A stretch of DNA of 64,000 nt, from contig NZ_JBNGEN010000001.1 of NCBI RefSeq assembly GCF_049977365.1, positions 682,001 through 746,000 of the forward strand. Reading direction: 5' to 3'. The notes beneath the pieces are model-generated. The model was not told the origin of the DNA, ran no database searches, and saw only the letters and a list, made by a program, of their open reading frames with translations. Origin of the DNA: Brachymonas sp049977365 (lineage in GTDB: Bacteria > Pseudomonadota > Gammaproteobacteria > Burkholderiales > Burkholderiaceae_C). The position numbers and the translations under genes were made by a program. Each line of letters opens with the position of its first letter. Position 1 is the stretch's first letter. Of this stretch, positions 18,704-27,904 are shown piece after piece.

Positions 18704-18727
18704 AAAAGGGGCATGCATGCCCCTTTT
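18704..18727 (-). terminator. Perfect palindromic hairpin between rpsB and tsf
   Basis: A 24-bp perfect palindrome (AAAAGGGGCATG and its mirror) lies in the 97-bp rpsB-tsf gap and is followed on the minus strand by a run of five T residues. It can fold into a terminator-like hairpin and may let only part of the rpsB transcript read into tsf. Confidence 0.65.
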
Positions 18728-18752
18728 CCGTGAATGACCAGGGTCTGTACGA

Positions 18753-19502
18753 TCAGGCCTGGGTGGCATCCACTTCCACGAATTCGTCTTCGCCTTCGGA
18801 GACGGCCTGAACCACCTCATTCACGGCATTTTCGCGCCCTTCGAGCACGGCGTCTGCCATGCCGCGCGCATACAGAGCCACGGCCTTGGCGGAGTCATCG
18901 TTGCCGGGGATGACATAGTCGATGCCCACGGGGTTGTGGTTGGTATCGACCACACCGATGAGGGGAATGCCAAGCTTCTGCGCTTCGGCCACGGCGATCT
19001 TGTGGTAGCCGACGTCGATCACGAAAATGGCGTCAGGCAGGCTGTTCATGTCCTGAATGCCACCGATGTCCTTTTCGAGCTTTTCGAGTTCGCGGGCGAA
19101 CATGAGCTGCTCCTTCTTGCTCATGCTTTCCAGCCCGGCTTCCTGCTGCGCCTTCATGTCCTTCAGGCGCTTGATGGAGGTCTTGACGGTCTTGAAGTTG
19201 GTCAGCATGCCGCCGAGCCAACGCTGGTTCACATAGGGCATGCCGGCACGGGTGGCTTCCTCGGCCACGATCTCGCGGGCTGCGCGCTTGGTACCGACCA
19301 TCAGAATGGTGCCGCCGTTGGCAGACAGCTGACGAGCGAACTTCATCGCCTCCTCGAACATCGGCAGGGTTTTTTCGAGGTTGACGATATGAATCTTGTT
19401 GCGGGAACCGAAGATGAAGGGGGCCATCTTGGGGTTCCAGAAACGGGTTTGGTGGCCGAAGTGGACACCGGCTTCCAGCATTTCGCGCATGGTGATGGAC
19501 AT
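18753..19502 (-). CDS. rpsB: 30S ribosomal protein S2
   Basis: S2 binds the 30S subunit body-head junction and is needed for S1 binding. The 249-residue protein opens MSITMREMLEAGVHFGHQTR and contains FIFGSRNKIHIVNLEKT, NQRWLGGMLTNFKT and IDVGYHKIAVAEAQKLGIP. I chose the ATG at 19502 because GGAG precedes it, and the 42-residue in-frame extension is non-homologous. A TATAAT box about 150 bp upstream gives a long leader, in line with the known autoregulation of rpsB in other proteobacteria. Confidence 0.98.
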   Translation of the reverse strand: MSITMREMLEAGVHFGHQTRFWNPKMAPFIFGSRNKIHIVNLEKTLPMFEEAMKFARQLSANGGTILMVGTKRAAREIVAEEATRAGMPYVNQRWLGGMLTNFKTVKTSIKRLKDMKAQQEAGLESMSKKEQLMFARELEKLEKDIGGIQDMNSLPDAIFVIDVGYHKIAVAEAQKLGIPLIGVVDTNHNPVGIDYVIPGNDDSAKAVALYARGMADAVLEGRENAVNEVVQAVSEGEDEFVEVDATQA

Positions 19503-19652
19503 GATTTGACTCCAGAGGTTAGGTCTAAAATTCCGCTGCGTCTGGCCCCCATGTCCATGGGATCGACCAGCACCCGGATCAGCGGATTTGCGATTGACTT
19601 TGCCAAGCACTGCACCACTAAAGTGCATTCAAAGCTGCAGCAAAGCCTGCGA

Positions 19653-19680
19653 ATTATAGCATGCACCACAGACAAGGAAA
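19653..19680 (-). promoter_or_regulatory. Probable rpsB promoter
   Basis: On the minus strand TATAAT (19653-19658) lies 16 bp after TTTCCT (19675-19680). The predicted leader of about 145 nt matches the autoregulated long leader known for rpsB. The site lies just upstream of the divergent nnr start. Confidence 0.6.
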
Positions 19681-19683
19681 CCC

Positions 19684-21390
19684 ATGTCCAGCGAGCCCTG
19701 TTTCCCCCCTCCCCTGCGCGTGACAGCCGGTGATGCCCTGCAGCAGCTGCCTCTGCATGATGTGGCCGGCACCCGCACGATCGAGGCCCAGGGACTGGCC
19801 ACGGTTCCCCCGCGCACGCTGATGCGCCGCGCCGGCATGGCCGTGGCACGCGTGGCGTTGGCGATTGCCCCTCATGCCCAGAAGATATGGATCGCGTGCG
19901 GCCCAGGCAATAACGGCGGCGATGGTCTGCAGGCGGCTGCCTGCCTGCGTCAGGCAGGCAAGAATGTCCAGATCACCCTGCTGGCAGAACCCGACCGGCT
20001 GCCCAGCGACGCACGTGGCGCATGGGAGGATGCCCGTGCTGCAGGCGTTGCCTTTGTGGATGCCGCCCCTGCGCTGACGCCCGGGGATCTCTGCATCGAC
20101 GCCCTGCTGGGAATAGGCGCACAGCGCCCACCTGCGGGACGGATGCTCGACAGCATCCTCGGTTTGCAGCATGCTCCCTGCCCGGTCCTGGCCATCGATG
20201 TTCCCACAGGTCTGCACCCGGATACGGGCACATGGCTCGACGATGCGGCACAGGGCACCCATGCAGTGCATGCCCAGCATACCCTGACGATGCTGACGCT
20301 CAAGCCGGGATTCTTCACGGGGCATGGGCGCGATGCCTGCGGACAGGTGTGGTGGGACGGACTGGGCATCTGCCCGCAAGGCCCTGCCGATGCGCACGCC
20401 GTGGCCTATCTGCAGGGAGCCTGCCTGAATGGAAAGAGTCATTCATCCAGCGCGTCCGCCGCCCTGCTGCCCCCCTATGCCAGCCACAAGGGCAGTTTTG
20501 GGGATGTATGCGTGGCAGGAGGAGCCCGTGGCATGACGGGAGCAGCCCTGCTGGCGGGCAGCGCTGCCCTTCATGCGGGAGCCGGCAGGGTGTATGTCGG
20601 ACTTCTGACCTCTGACCGCCGGGCCACGGATGCAGCCCTGTCGCTGCAACCGGAATTGATGATCCGTTCGATAGGCGAGACCCCGGGTGCAGGTGTCGCA
20701 TCAGCATGTCCCTGGACCACGTCCACAGTGGTGCTGGGATGCGGCGGCGGAGAAGCCGTGGCCGCCTGGACAGAAACGGTATGCCTGACAGCTCCCCGCC
20801 TCGTGCTGGATGCCGATGGACTCAATGCCGTGGCTGGTTCGGATGTCCTGCAGGAGGCGGTGCGCAGTCGTCTGGAACGCGGTCAGGTCACGATCCTGAC
20901 CCCCCACCCTACGGAAGCGGCTCGCCTGCTGAAATCGAATACGGCCGCCGTCCAGGCGGATCGACTGCGAGCCGCGCAGCAGCTCGGCGAACGGCTGCAG
21001 GCCGTGGTGGTGCTCAAGGGTTCCGGAACCGTGGTGTGGGCCCCTGCGGTCTCGCCAGAGCCCCCCCGTGCTCCGATGCACAGCCATGCCCATCCGTGCA
21101 TGCCCCTCCTGCACCGCCATCTGCCTCTAGTGCACCTGGCTGGCAATGCCCGCCTGTCGACTGCGGGCACAGGGGATGTTCTGGCAGGGTGCATTGCCGG
21201 ATATTGGGCACAGCTGACCTCATCGGTCGATACGCATTCGACACCGGCGTGCGCACTGTCCGCCGCATGCCGTGCCAGCAGCCTGGGGGTACAGGCCCAT
21301 GGCAGCGTGGCCGATGGCTGGGCCTTGTCCGAGACTCTGACGGCAGGTGCGGTGGCCCGTCACATTCCCCGATTGCACGTCGGGGCCTGA
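19684..21390 (+). CDS. nnr: Bifunctional NAD(P)H-hydrate repair enzyme (epimerase/dehydratase)
   Basis: Nnr repairs hydrated NADH and NADPH. The N-terminal YjeF_N epimerase domain covers roughly residues 20-235, with the signature ACGPGNNGGDGLQAA near residue 77 and the catalytic region AIDVPTGLHPDTG. The C-terminal ribokinase-like ADP-dependent dehydratase domain covers about 255-560, with ILTPHPTEAARLL and the nucleotide site STAGTGDVLAGCIAG. The 568-residue length is somewhat above the usual 500 or so, partly from a His/Pro-rich insert near residue 460. It is divergent from rpsB and convergent with rnr, with only 14 bp between stops. Confidence 0.94.
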   Translation: MSSEPCFPPPLRVTAGDALQQLPLHDVAGTRTIEAQGLATVPPRTLMRRAGMAVARVALAIAPHAQKIWIACGPGNNGGDGLQAAACLRQAGKNVQITLLAEPDRLPSDARGAWEDARAAGVAFVDAAPALTPGDLCIDALLGIGAQRPPAGRMLDSILGLQHAPCPVLAIDVPTGLHPDTGTWLDDAAQGTHAVHAQHTLTMLTLKPGFFTGHGRDACGQVWWDGLGICPQGPADAHAVAYLQGACLNGKSHSSSASAALLPPYASHKGSFGDVCVAGGARGMTGAALLAGSAALHAGAGRVYVGLLTSDRRATDAALSLQPELMIRSIGETPGAGVASACPWTTSTVVLGCGGGEAVAAWTETVCLTAPRLVLDADGLNAVAGSDVLQEAVRSRLERGQVTILTPHPTEAARLLKSNTAAVQADRLRAAQQLGERLQAVVVLKGSGTVVWAPAVSPEPPRAPMHSHAHPCMPLLHRHLPLVHLAGNARLSTAGTGDVLAGCIAGYWAQLTSSVDTHSTPACALSAACRASSLGVQAHGSVADGWALSETLTAGAVARHIPRLHVGA

Positions 21391-21404
21391 AGCGCAGACA
21401 GCGT

Positions 21405-23816
21405 TCAGCCCCTGCGGGAGCTCTGGGCGCCGCGTGCCGGCTTGCCTGAGGAAGACTTCTTGCGCGCTGCGGACTTGCGCTGGGCTACGGCGGACTTGGC
21501 TCCGGGCTTCGCACGCTTGCCTGCTGCGGTGTCGTCCCGCGCCGAACCTGCATCGGTCGCCTTGCGCCGGCGGCTCGAAGCGGGGTTCCAGACTTCCTCC
21601 TCGACGCCATGAGGCACGTCCGGCAAGGCATCGGCCGCAGCCTCTGCTGGCTGGACCGGCTTCGCGGGACGTGTGCCTGCCCTGCCTGCGCCTCGCCGTG
21701 CCGACTTGCGCGCAGGTGCATCGGCATCGTCGAGCGCTTCCCCGGCATGCACGAGCCGGAAGTCGATGCGACGCCCATCGAGATCGACCCGGATGACCTG
21801 AACCTGGACCCGTGCACCGAGCGAGAACCACACGCCGGTGCGCTCGCCGCGCAGCTCCTGACGTGCCTCGTCGAATCTGAAATAGTCGCTTCCGAGTTCA
21901 GTGATGTGCACCAGACCCTCGACATACATGGAATCGAGCGTGACGAACAGACCGAATCCCGTCACCGCGCTGACCGTGCCGCTGAATTCCTCGCCCAGGA
22001 ACTGGCGCATGTACTTGCACTTGAGCCACGCCTCGACATCACGGCTTGCCTCGTCGGCGCGGCGTTCATTGGCACTGCAATGCAAGCCCGCAGCCTCCCA
22101 GGCCTGCACTTCGGCCGTTTTCTTGCGCGGCTTGATGCCGGGAGCCTTGACACGTGCTGCTGCGGTCTTTTCGAGCCGGCGGGCGAGTTTTTCCTGTGCT
22201 TCGCCAGGAGTGGGCAGCGCGGGAAGCTCATAGCGCTCGTTGCGCAGGATGGACTTGATGACACGGTGCACCAGCAGATCGGGGTAGCGTCGAATCGGGC
22301 TGGTGAAGTGGGTGTAGGCATCGTAGGCCAGCCCGAAGTGCCCACTGTTGATGGGGGTGTAGATCGCCTGCTGCATGCTCCGCAGCAGCATGGTGTGAAT
22401 CTGCTCGGCGTCGGGACGATCCTTCGTCGCCTCGGCGATGGCCGCGAACTCATGGGTTTCTGGTTCATCGCTCACGCTCATGGCCACGCCCATGGTGCGC
22501 AGGTAATTGCGCAGCACCTCGACTTTTTCGGGGGTGGGCCCCTCGTGCACACGGTACAGACAGGGGCGCTTGCTGCGAGCGATGAAATCGGATGCACAGA
22601 CGTTGGCCGCCAGCATGGCCTCTTCGATGAGCTTGTGTGCCTCGTTGCGCACCCTGGGGACGATCTTCTCGATGCGACCGTTCTCGTCGCAGACGATCTG
22701 GGTTTCGACCGTGTCGAGATCGATGGCTCCGCGGGCCTCGCGTGCGTGCAGCAGAGACTGGTATGCGCCGTGCAGGTTGAGCAGGTCGTCGACGCGCTCG
22801 GCGAACCGACGCGCCTCGATGCCGCGGGTATTGGAGAGAATGGCCGCCACCTGCGTGTAGGTGAAACGGGCATGGCTGTGCATGACGGCCGGATAGAACT
22901 GGTAGGCGTGCAGTTCGCCCTCGGAGGTGATCAGCATGTCACAGACCATGCACAGGCGATCCACCTCGGGGTTCAGGGAACACAGGCCGTTGGAGAGCTT
23001 CTCGGGCAGCATGGGAATGACGCGGCGCGGGAAATAAACGCTGGTGGCACGTTCATAGGCATCGATGTCGATGGCATTGCCGGTGTGCACGTAATGGCTC
23101 ACATCGGCAATGGCCACCAGCAGCCGCCAGCCCTTGCGGGCAGACTTGCCGCGCCCGCCCAGTGTGGCGGGCTCACAGTAGACGGCATCGTCAAAATCGC
23201 GGGCGTCCTCGCCGTCGATGGTGACGAGCGGCACATCGGTGAGATCGACGCGGCCCTGACAGTCGCGGAGCTGCACGGTGGCCGGCAGCGCCTTGGCAAC
23301 CTGCAGACAGGCATCGGAGAACACGTGGGGCACACCGTACTTGCGCACGGCGATCTCGATTTCCATGCCAGGGTCGTCCACCTCGCCCAGCACTTCGGCC
23401 ACCCGTCCGACGGGCTGGCCATAGAGCGCCGGAGGCTCGGTGAGTTCGACCACCACCACCTGCCCGGCACTGGCCGCGCCGATGGCGTCACGGGGGATGA
23501 GCACATCCTGGCCATAGCGCTTGTCCTCGGGGGCGACGAGCCAGACTCCGTTTTCCTGGAGCAGGCGACCGATGAGTGGCTGGGTGCTGCGTTCGAGAAT
23601 TTCGAGCACCTTGCCTTCGGGGCGCCCCTTGCGGTCGTAGCGCGCCACGCGCGCCTTGATGCGATCCTTGTGGAGCACAGCCCGCATTTCATTCGGCGGC
23701 AGATAGATATCCACGCCCCCGTCGTCAGGGATGAGGAAACCATGTCCGTCGCGATGCCCCTGCACCACACCGATGATTTCCTGTTCGATTTTTCGTTCCA
23801 TGTTTGTTTTTTTCAT
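21405..23816 (-). CDS. rnr: Ribonuclease R
   Basis: RNase R is a processive 3'-5' exoribonuclease that degrades structured RNA. Cold-shock-like OB domains occupy the N-terminal third. The RNB catalytic domain carries the acidic cluster in TIDGEDARDFDDAVYCE near residue 205, and an S1 domain (FSGTVSAVTGFGLFVTLDSM) lies near residue 620. The C-terminal 100 residues are Lys/Arg/Ala-rich, as expected for the RNA-unwinding tail. Two starts are possible, ATG at 23816 (803 residues, used here) and ATG at 23801; neither has a ribosome-binding site. A minus-strand TATTCT box just upstream implies a very short leader. Confidence 0.96.
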   Translation of the reverse strand: MKKTNMERKIEQEIIGVVQGHRDGHGFLIPDDGGVDIYLPPNEMRAVLHKDRIKARVARYDRKGRPEGKVLEILERSTQPLIGRLLQENGVWLVAPEDKRYGQDVLIPRDAIGAASAGQVVVVELTEPPALYGQPVGRVAEVLGEVDDPGMEIEIAVRKYGVPHVFSDACLQVAKALPATVQLRDCQGRVDLTDVPLVTIDGEDARDFDDAVYCEPATLGGRGKSARKGWRLLVAIADVSHYVHTGNAIDIDAYERATSVYFPRRVIPMLPEKLSNGLCSLNPEVDRLCMVCDMLITSEGELHAYQFYPAVMHSHARFTYTQVAAILSNTRGIEARRFAERVDDLLNLHGAYQSLLHAREARGAIDLDTVETQIVCDENGRIEKIVPRVRNEAHKLIEEAMLAANVCASDFIARSKRPCLYRVHEGPTPEKVEVLRNYLRTMGVAMSVSDEPETHEFAAIAEATKDRPDAEQIHTMLLRSMQQAIYTPINSGHFGLAYDAYTHFTSPIRRYPDLLVHRVIKSILRNERYELPALPTPGEAQEKLARRLEKTAAARVKAPGIKPRKKTAEVQAWEAAGLHCSANERRADEASRDVEAWLKCKYMRQFLGEEFSGTVSAVTGFGLFVTLDSMYVEGLVHITELGSDYFRFDEARQELRGERTGVWFSLGARVQVQVIRVDLDGRRIDFRLVHAGEALDDADAPARKSARRGAGRAGTRPAKPVQPAEAAADALPDVPHGVEEEVWNPASSRRRKATDAGSARDDTAAGKRAKPGAKSAVAQRKSAARKKSSSGKPARGAQSSRRG

Positions 23817-23832
23817 ATTTGACTGCTAGAAT
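23804..23832 (+). promoter_or_regulatory. Probable promoter of the first tRNA-Leu gene
   Basis: TTGTTT (23804-23809), 17 bp spacer, TAGAAT (23827-23832), about 20 bp before the tRNA. The region overlaps the 5' end of the divergent rnr gene. The -10 box sits in the near-palindrome GCTAGAATAGC, which reads TATTCT on the other strand. Confidence 0.55.
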
Positions 23833-23852
23833 AGCAGCTTCTTTCAGTTGCT

Positions 23853-23937
<85 letters not shown>

Positions 23938-23958
23938 GCGACTGCAAAGAATCATCAT

Positions 23959-23981
23959 AGCCGCCGAAAGGTGGCTTTTTT
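23959..23981 (+). terminator. Intrinsic terminator after tRNA-Leu copy 1
   Basis: Arms AGCCGCC and GGTGGCT around a GAAA tetraloop, followed by a T tract, 21 bp after the tRNA. It isolates the two tRNA-Leu genes as separate transcription units. Confidence 0.85.
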
Positions 23982-24031
23982 GTGGTGATGCCATAAAAGC
24001 AGAAAAGTATCGATGATCCGCTTGCAGGTCA

Positions 24032-24059
24032 TTGAAAACGGCACAGGCCCTGCTACAAT
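24032..24059 (+). promoter_or_regulatory. Promoter of the second tRNA-Leu gene
   Basis: TTGAAA (24032-24037), 16 bp spacer, TACAAT (24054-24059), 16 bp before the tRNA. Both hexamers are near consensus, as expected for a strong stable-RNA promoter. Confidence 0.8.
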
Positions 24060-24075
24060 CGCGCATCCACAGCTG

Positions 24076-24160
<85 letters not shown>

Positions 24161-24207
24161 GCACACAAGACAGCATCCGGTCGATGATCGGCATGCACCT
24201 GCAAACA

Positions 24208-24229
24208 AACCGCCGCAAGGCGGTTTTTT
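24208..24229 (+). terminator. Intrinsic terminator after tRNA-Leu copy 2 (possibly bidirectional)
   Basis: Perfect 7-bp arms AACCGCC and GGCGGTT around a GCAA tetraloop, then a T tract. In the opposite direction it lies 57 bp after the histidine kinase stop and is followed by TTTGTTTG, so it may also end that operon. Confidence 0.85.
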
Positions 24230-24285
24230 GTTGCCTGCTGGATTTTCCGTGCATGCGTGCCGGAGCCTTCCCCCGGCACGAGACA

Positions 24286-25761
24286 TCAGGGTGCACGGCG
24301 GTCGCGCGGAGCGAAGGTCACTTTCAGCCCCCCCAGCCGCTCGCTGCGCGACACACAAGGCATGTAGCCGTACAGGGCAGCGATGCGCTGGACGATGGAC
24401 CAGCCCAGCCCACTGCCGGTGGCCTGGTTGCCGAGCACACGGAAAAACCGCTTGCCGAGCTGCTGCATGTCTTCATCGCGCATGCCGGGACCGCTGTCCT
24501 CGACGGTGCAGCTCAGGGCGTCGGCCCCCTGCTGGCAGAGCGTGACCTGCACCTGGGCACCGTCCGGGCTGTAGCGCAGGGCGTTGTCGAGCAGGTTGCG
24601 CAGCAGGACGGCGGCCAGCGCCGGTGTCAGGGTGGCGTAGAGCGCGGGAGGCGCCTCCCATGCAATGGTCTGATGATGGGGCACGGCCCAGGTGGCGGTC
24701 AGATCCGCCACGACCTGTCGCATGGCAGGCAGCACGTCGACCGTCTGGGGAACGTCAGGGTGTGCACCGCAGCTCCCTTTTTCCACGGCGGCTTCGGCAC
24801 GCCGGTCCGATTCGAGCCTGGCAAGCTGAAGCAGCTGCTCCACGAGGCGGGTAGCACGGTCGCAGCCCTGCAGCACGCCTGCGAGAGCCGTGGCACGTTC
24901 GGGTTCGGTGCGGGCCCCTTCTGCCACTTGGGCCATCATGCGAATGGCCGCAATGGGCGTGCGCAGCTCGTGTGCGGCATCGGCGGTGAAGCGGCGCTCC
25001 TGCTGCAGCATCTCGCCGATGCGGCCGAACAGTTCATTGAGGGCCTGCACCAGAGGAGCGACCTCGCGCGGCATGCGGTCGATGGCCAGCGGGCTGTGGT
25101 CCTGCGGGGTGCGGCCGGCAATCTGGCGCCCGATCTGCGTCAGGGGGCGCATGGCGCGGCGCAAGCCCCACCAGAGCACGAGGGCCAGCAGCGGATAGGC
25201 CACTATCAGGGAGACCATGAGGGTTTCGACGCTGGCACGGACGATCTGCTGGCGCGCCTCGATGCGTTCGGCCACGATGATGCGCACATCGTGCTCCCGC
25301 CCCGGAAGGGCATATGCACGCCAGCCATGATGCCCCTCCCCTACCGTGGAAAAACCGGTGGTCTGGGCGGGCGGCACGAGGGGGGTATCGGGAGCCTGTG
25401 CCGAACGCACGAGCAACTGTTCCCCCTGCCAGACCTGAAAGATCACGGGCACCCGGTAGCGATGGTGGTCGGCTGTCTCCTCGTCCCCAAGGGGGCGCCA
25501 TTCGATTTCCTCGTCGCGGATGTCATCCACGGGCTGTGCCGCCAGCAGATTGGCCGTCTGTGCGAGGTGCATGTCGAGCAGATGGCCGACTTCCTGCTTG
25601 TTGTGCTGGTAGGTGCCGAGGCTGACCAGGATCCAGATGACGGACAGGATGCCCAGCAGGAGGGCCAGCAGGCGCCCCTGCATGCTGTAGAGCCGGGGCT
25701 GGTGCCCCGGTGCCTGGGCAGACGCCCCATCGGACGGAGGAGAGACGGCGGGAGCGCTCAT
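24286..25761 (-). CDS. Sensor histidine kinase (QseC-like)
   Basis: A membrane sensor kinase of the QseC/PmrB type. Two membrane segments (about residues 29-50 and 180-200) flank a periplasmic region of about 130 residues. A HAMP linker follows, then the phosphoacceptor motif DAAHELRTPIA with His at residue 264, the N box NLLDNALRYSPDG, and G boxes DSGPGM and GSGLGWSIV. The start at 25761 overlaps the response regulator stop by 4 bp (ATGA). It is the last gene of the cytochrome module, and the stimulus is probably linked to the heme proteins encoded upstream; the ligand is unknown. Confidence 0.92.
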   Translation of the reverse strand: MSAPAVSPPSDGASAQAPGHQPRLYSMQGRLLALLLGILSVIWILVSLGTYQHNKQEVGHLLDMHLAQTANLLAAQPVDDIRDEEIEWRPLGDEETADHHRYRVPVIFQVWQGEQLLVRSAQAPDTPLVPPAQTTGFSTVGEGHHGWRAYALPGREHDVRIIVAERIEARQQIVRASVETLMVSLIVAYPLLALVLWWGLRRAMRPLTQIGRQIAGRTPQDHSPLAIDRMPREVAPLVQALNELFGRIGEMLQQERRFTADAAHELRTPIAAIRMMAQVAEGARTEPERATALAGVLQGCDRATRLVEQLLQLARLESDRRAEAAVEKGSCGAHPDVPQTVDVLPAMRQVVADLTATWAVPHHQTIAWEAPPALYATLTPALAAVLLRNLLDNALRYSPDGAQVQVTLCQQGADALSCTVEDSGPGMRDEDMQQLGKRFFRVLGNQATGSGLGWSIVQRIAALYGYMPCVSRSERLGGLKVTFAPRDRRAP

Positions 25762-26423
25762 GCCGCCTCGGCGGGAATGAGATAGCCCACGCCACGCACG
25801 GTGTCGATGAGATCGCTGCCGCATTTGCGACGCAGATGGTAGATGTGGACCTCGACCGCATTGCTGGCAACTTCACTGCCCCAGGGATAGATCTGCTGTT
25901 CGAGCTGGGTGCGACTCATGACCCGTCCACGGTTGCGCATGAGGGCATGGAGCAGATCGAATTCGCGCTGGGAAAGATCGAGGATTTGCCCCTGCTGGGT
26001 GACCTGGTGCGCCACGGGGTCGAGCATGAGGTCGCCGACCCGAAGCACGGTATGGGGCAATCCATGGGCACGGCGCACCAGTGCGCGGAGACGGGCGGCA
26101 AGCTCGTGCAGATCCACGGGCTTGACGACGTAGTCATCGGCACCGCCGTCGAGCCCGTCGATGCGGGACCGGACGGCATCGCGGGCAGTGAGCACGAGGA
26201 TGGGCAGGGTCTGGCGCCGCTCCCGCAGCGCATGCAGCACCTCCATGCCGTCGAGCCGCGGCAGGCCCAGGTCGAGCACCAGGGCTTCGTAGTCCGAGGC
26301 CAAAGCCTCGCGCAATGCAGCCTGTCCGTCGCGGACCCAGTCCACCTGGAAGCCCTGCTGCTGCAGGCCAGCTCGGATGGCGGCGCCGAGCAGGTCATCG
26401 TCTTCTGCGAGCAGGATACGCAT
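25758..26423 (-). CDS. Response regulator, OmpR family (QseB-like)
   Basis: A 221-residue two-domain regulator. The receiver domain has the acidic pocket EDDD at residues 7-10, the phospho-acceptor Asp at 51 (LVLDLGLPRLDGM) and the conserved Lys in VVKPVDLHEL. The winged-helix DNA-binding domain has LSQREFDLLHALMRNRGRVM and VEVHIYHLRRK. It is coupled to the kinase by an ATGA overlap and lies 45 bp after the cytochrome b561 gene. Known SHP cytochrome clusters in other proteobacteria carry the same kind of pair, so it probably regulates its own cluster. Confidence 0.93.
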   Translation of the reverse strand: MRILLAEDDDLLGAAIRAGLQQQGFQVDWVRDGQAALREALASDYEALVLDLGLPRLDGMEVLHALRERRQTLPILVLTARDAVRSRIDGLDGGADDYVVKPVDLHELAARLRALVRRAHGLPHTVLRVGDLMLDPVAHQVTQQGQILDLSQREFDLLHALMRNRGRVMSRTQLEQQIYPWGSEVASNAVEVHIYHLRRKCGSDLIDTVRGVGYLIPAEAA

Positions 26424-26468
26424 CTGTGTTCTCCTTGAGGTGCGTTGGGGACATCATTCTGCCGGGAT

Positions 26469-27203
26469 TCACAGCAGGCTCGCCTGTGCCTGCCACCAGT
26501 ACCATGCGGCAAAGGCGATCAGGCTCAGGGCGAGTGCCCAGGCCAGTCCACTGCGATGGGAGGGGACGAGATCAGGGCCTCTGCCGGGCAGGCGGCCCGA
26601 CCACATGACTATCATCAGATTCTGGCGCTGCCAGAAGCTTCGGGTCAGCAGCAGGGCCAGATGCAGCAGCACGACCACGAGCAAGGCGTTGCCCAGCGCA
26701 TCATGCCACTCGGCCATGGATTCGCTCGCCCAATCGAACTCGACGAACCAGCCGCTGAGCCCTGCTGCCAGACTGAGCACGAGCAAGGTGGGGATGACCA
26801 TCTGGGACAGCTGGGCCAGTGCCTGGCGGAGTCGTGCGGCGGGCTGGCGACGCCATTCCTGCCATACCACCCGATGGCGATGGGCTGCCAGCCATTGCCA
26901 GCCCGCCCGAAGGCGCAGCCACCAAGCCGTGAAGCGGGCCGATGGCGGCCCGACCACGGCCCATGCCAGTCTGAAGGCAAGCGCCAGCAGCAGCACGTAG
27001 CCCGCGATCACATGCCAAAGGCGCCAGGCCTCCCCTTCGGCCGTCAGATAGGCCACGAGAAAGGACAGGGCCATGCCGGCATGGGCCACGCGGGTCGGGG
27101 CGTCCTTGACGAGACGTCCCGGGCCGGGATGAAGGGCAGCAGCAGGGGTGCGCTCCCTTTGCCCGGCAGAATGGGGGCCGGGCGGGAAATGCAACAGGGA
27201 CAT
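26469..27203 (-). CDS. Cytochrome b561-family membrane protein
   Basis: A diheme-type membrane cytochrome b that would pass electrons between the quinone pool and the periplasmic cytochromes encoded just upstream. The 244-residue protein shows four to five hydrophobic segments: around residues 44-62, 68-90, 135-160, 175-195 and near the C terminus. Histidines at positions expected for heme ligation lie in RVAHAGMA, WHVIAGYV, WHDALGN and LLHLALLL. I chose the ATG at 27203 because GGAG precedes it by 9 bp. It follows the diheme cytochrome gene by about 50 bp. Confidence 0.88.
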   Translation of the reverse strand: MSLLHFPPGPHSAGQRERTPAAALHPGPGRLVKDAPTRVAHAGMALSFLVAYLTAEGEAWRLWHVIAGYVLLLALAFRLAWAVVGPPSARFTAWWLRLRAGWQWLAAHRHRVVWQEWRRQPAARLRQALAQLSQMVIPTLLVLSLAAGLSGWFVEFDWASESMAEWHDALGNALLVVVLLHLALLLTRSFWQRQNLMIVMWSGRLPGRGPDLVPSHRSGLAWALALSLIAFAAWYWWQAQASLL

Positions 27204-27254
27204 GAAAAAACTCCGGAAGATGCGACGGGATGCGGGATGCAATACCGCGCGGCC

Positions 27255-27857
27255 TCAGCGTGGAATGCGCACGCGGTCCTCGTCGTAGTCGCCCTTGTCG
27301 GCACCGCGGTGGCAGGCCATGCAGTTGGCTGGACTGCGGATGGAAGCCCGCTTGAATGTGCTGGCAGCGATTTCGTGGTGCTTGTGGACAAACCAGCGGC
27401 TGCGCGTGATGCGGTCCTGCGGAGGACGCTCCGTGTCCGTGCGGCGTCCCTGGCCGGCTTCCTTCTGCAGGTACTGGCTGATGGTGCGTGCAGTGGCCGC
27501 ATCCACGGAAGCATCGGTGCCGTAGTGGCGGGACAGGGAGCCCATGATGGCATTCCAGGAACTGGCCGGCAGCATGCGGGGATCGTAGGCCATGTGGCAG
27601 GCGGCACATTCCTGCCGGTAGGCGGGGGGCATGGCGGCCACGCGGGACGCGGCAGCCGGACGGCCTTCGTGTCCATGGTGTTCCTCCCGGCCTTCGTGGC
27701 GCGAGGAGAAGTGACTTCCCTCTGCATGCTCGTCGTCGTCCGCATGGGCGCTGGTGGCCAGTACGGTCAGTCCCGAAGCGACAGCCACCAGCATGGGAAT
27801 GGCCAGAAGGGCCCAGCGGCCGGGAGTCCATGAACGAATTCGTGCGATCAAACGCAT
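27255..27857 (-). CDS. Diheme cytochrome c (DHC)
   Basis: A periplasmic electron carrier. The N terminus carries a signal sequence (residues about 1-39, ending TSAHA). Two heme c sites are present, CAACH at residues 84-88 and CMACH at 179-183. A His-rich linker (residues 44-63) follows the signal cleavage region. Diheme cytochromes of this type are encoded next to SHP and cytochrome b561 genes in other proteobacteria and relay electrons between the membrane cytochrome b and SHP. Here the order is SHP, DHC, cytochrome b561. Confidence 0.88.
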   Translation of the reverse strand: MRLIARIRSWTPGRWALLAIPMLVAVASGLTVLATSAHADDDEHAEGSHFSSRHEGREEHHGHEGRPAAASRVAAMPPAYRQECAACHMAYDPRMLPASSWNAIMGSLSRHYGTDASVDAATARTISQYLQKEAGQGRRTDTERPPQDRITRSRWFVHKHHEIAASTFKRASIRSPANCMACHRGADKGDYDEDRVRIPR

Positions 27858-27904
27858 GGCGATGCTCCGTAGGAAAATTCAGAAAGAAGGGACATCAGCC
27901 CGCT

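Noticed and set aside
21609..23822. A plus-strand frame of 737 codons opposite RNase R
   Set aside because: RNase R is unambiguous on the minus strand with all domains; the opposite frame is the usual antisense opening in high-GC DNA.
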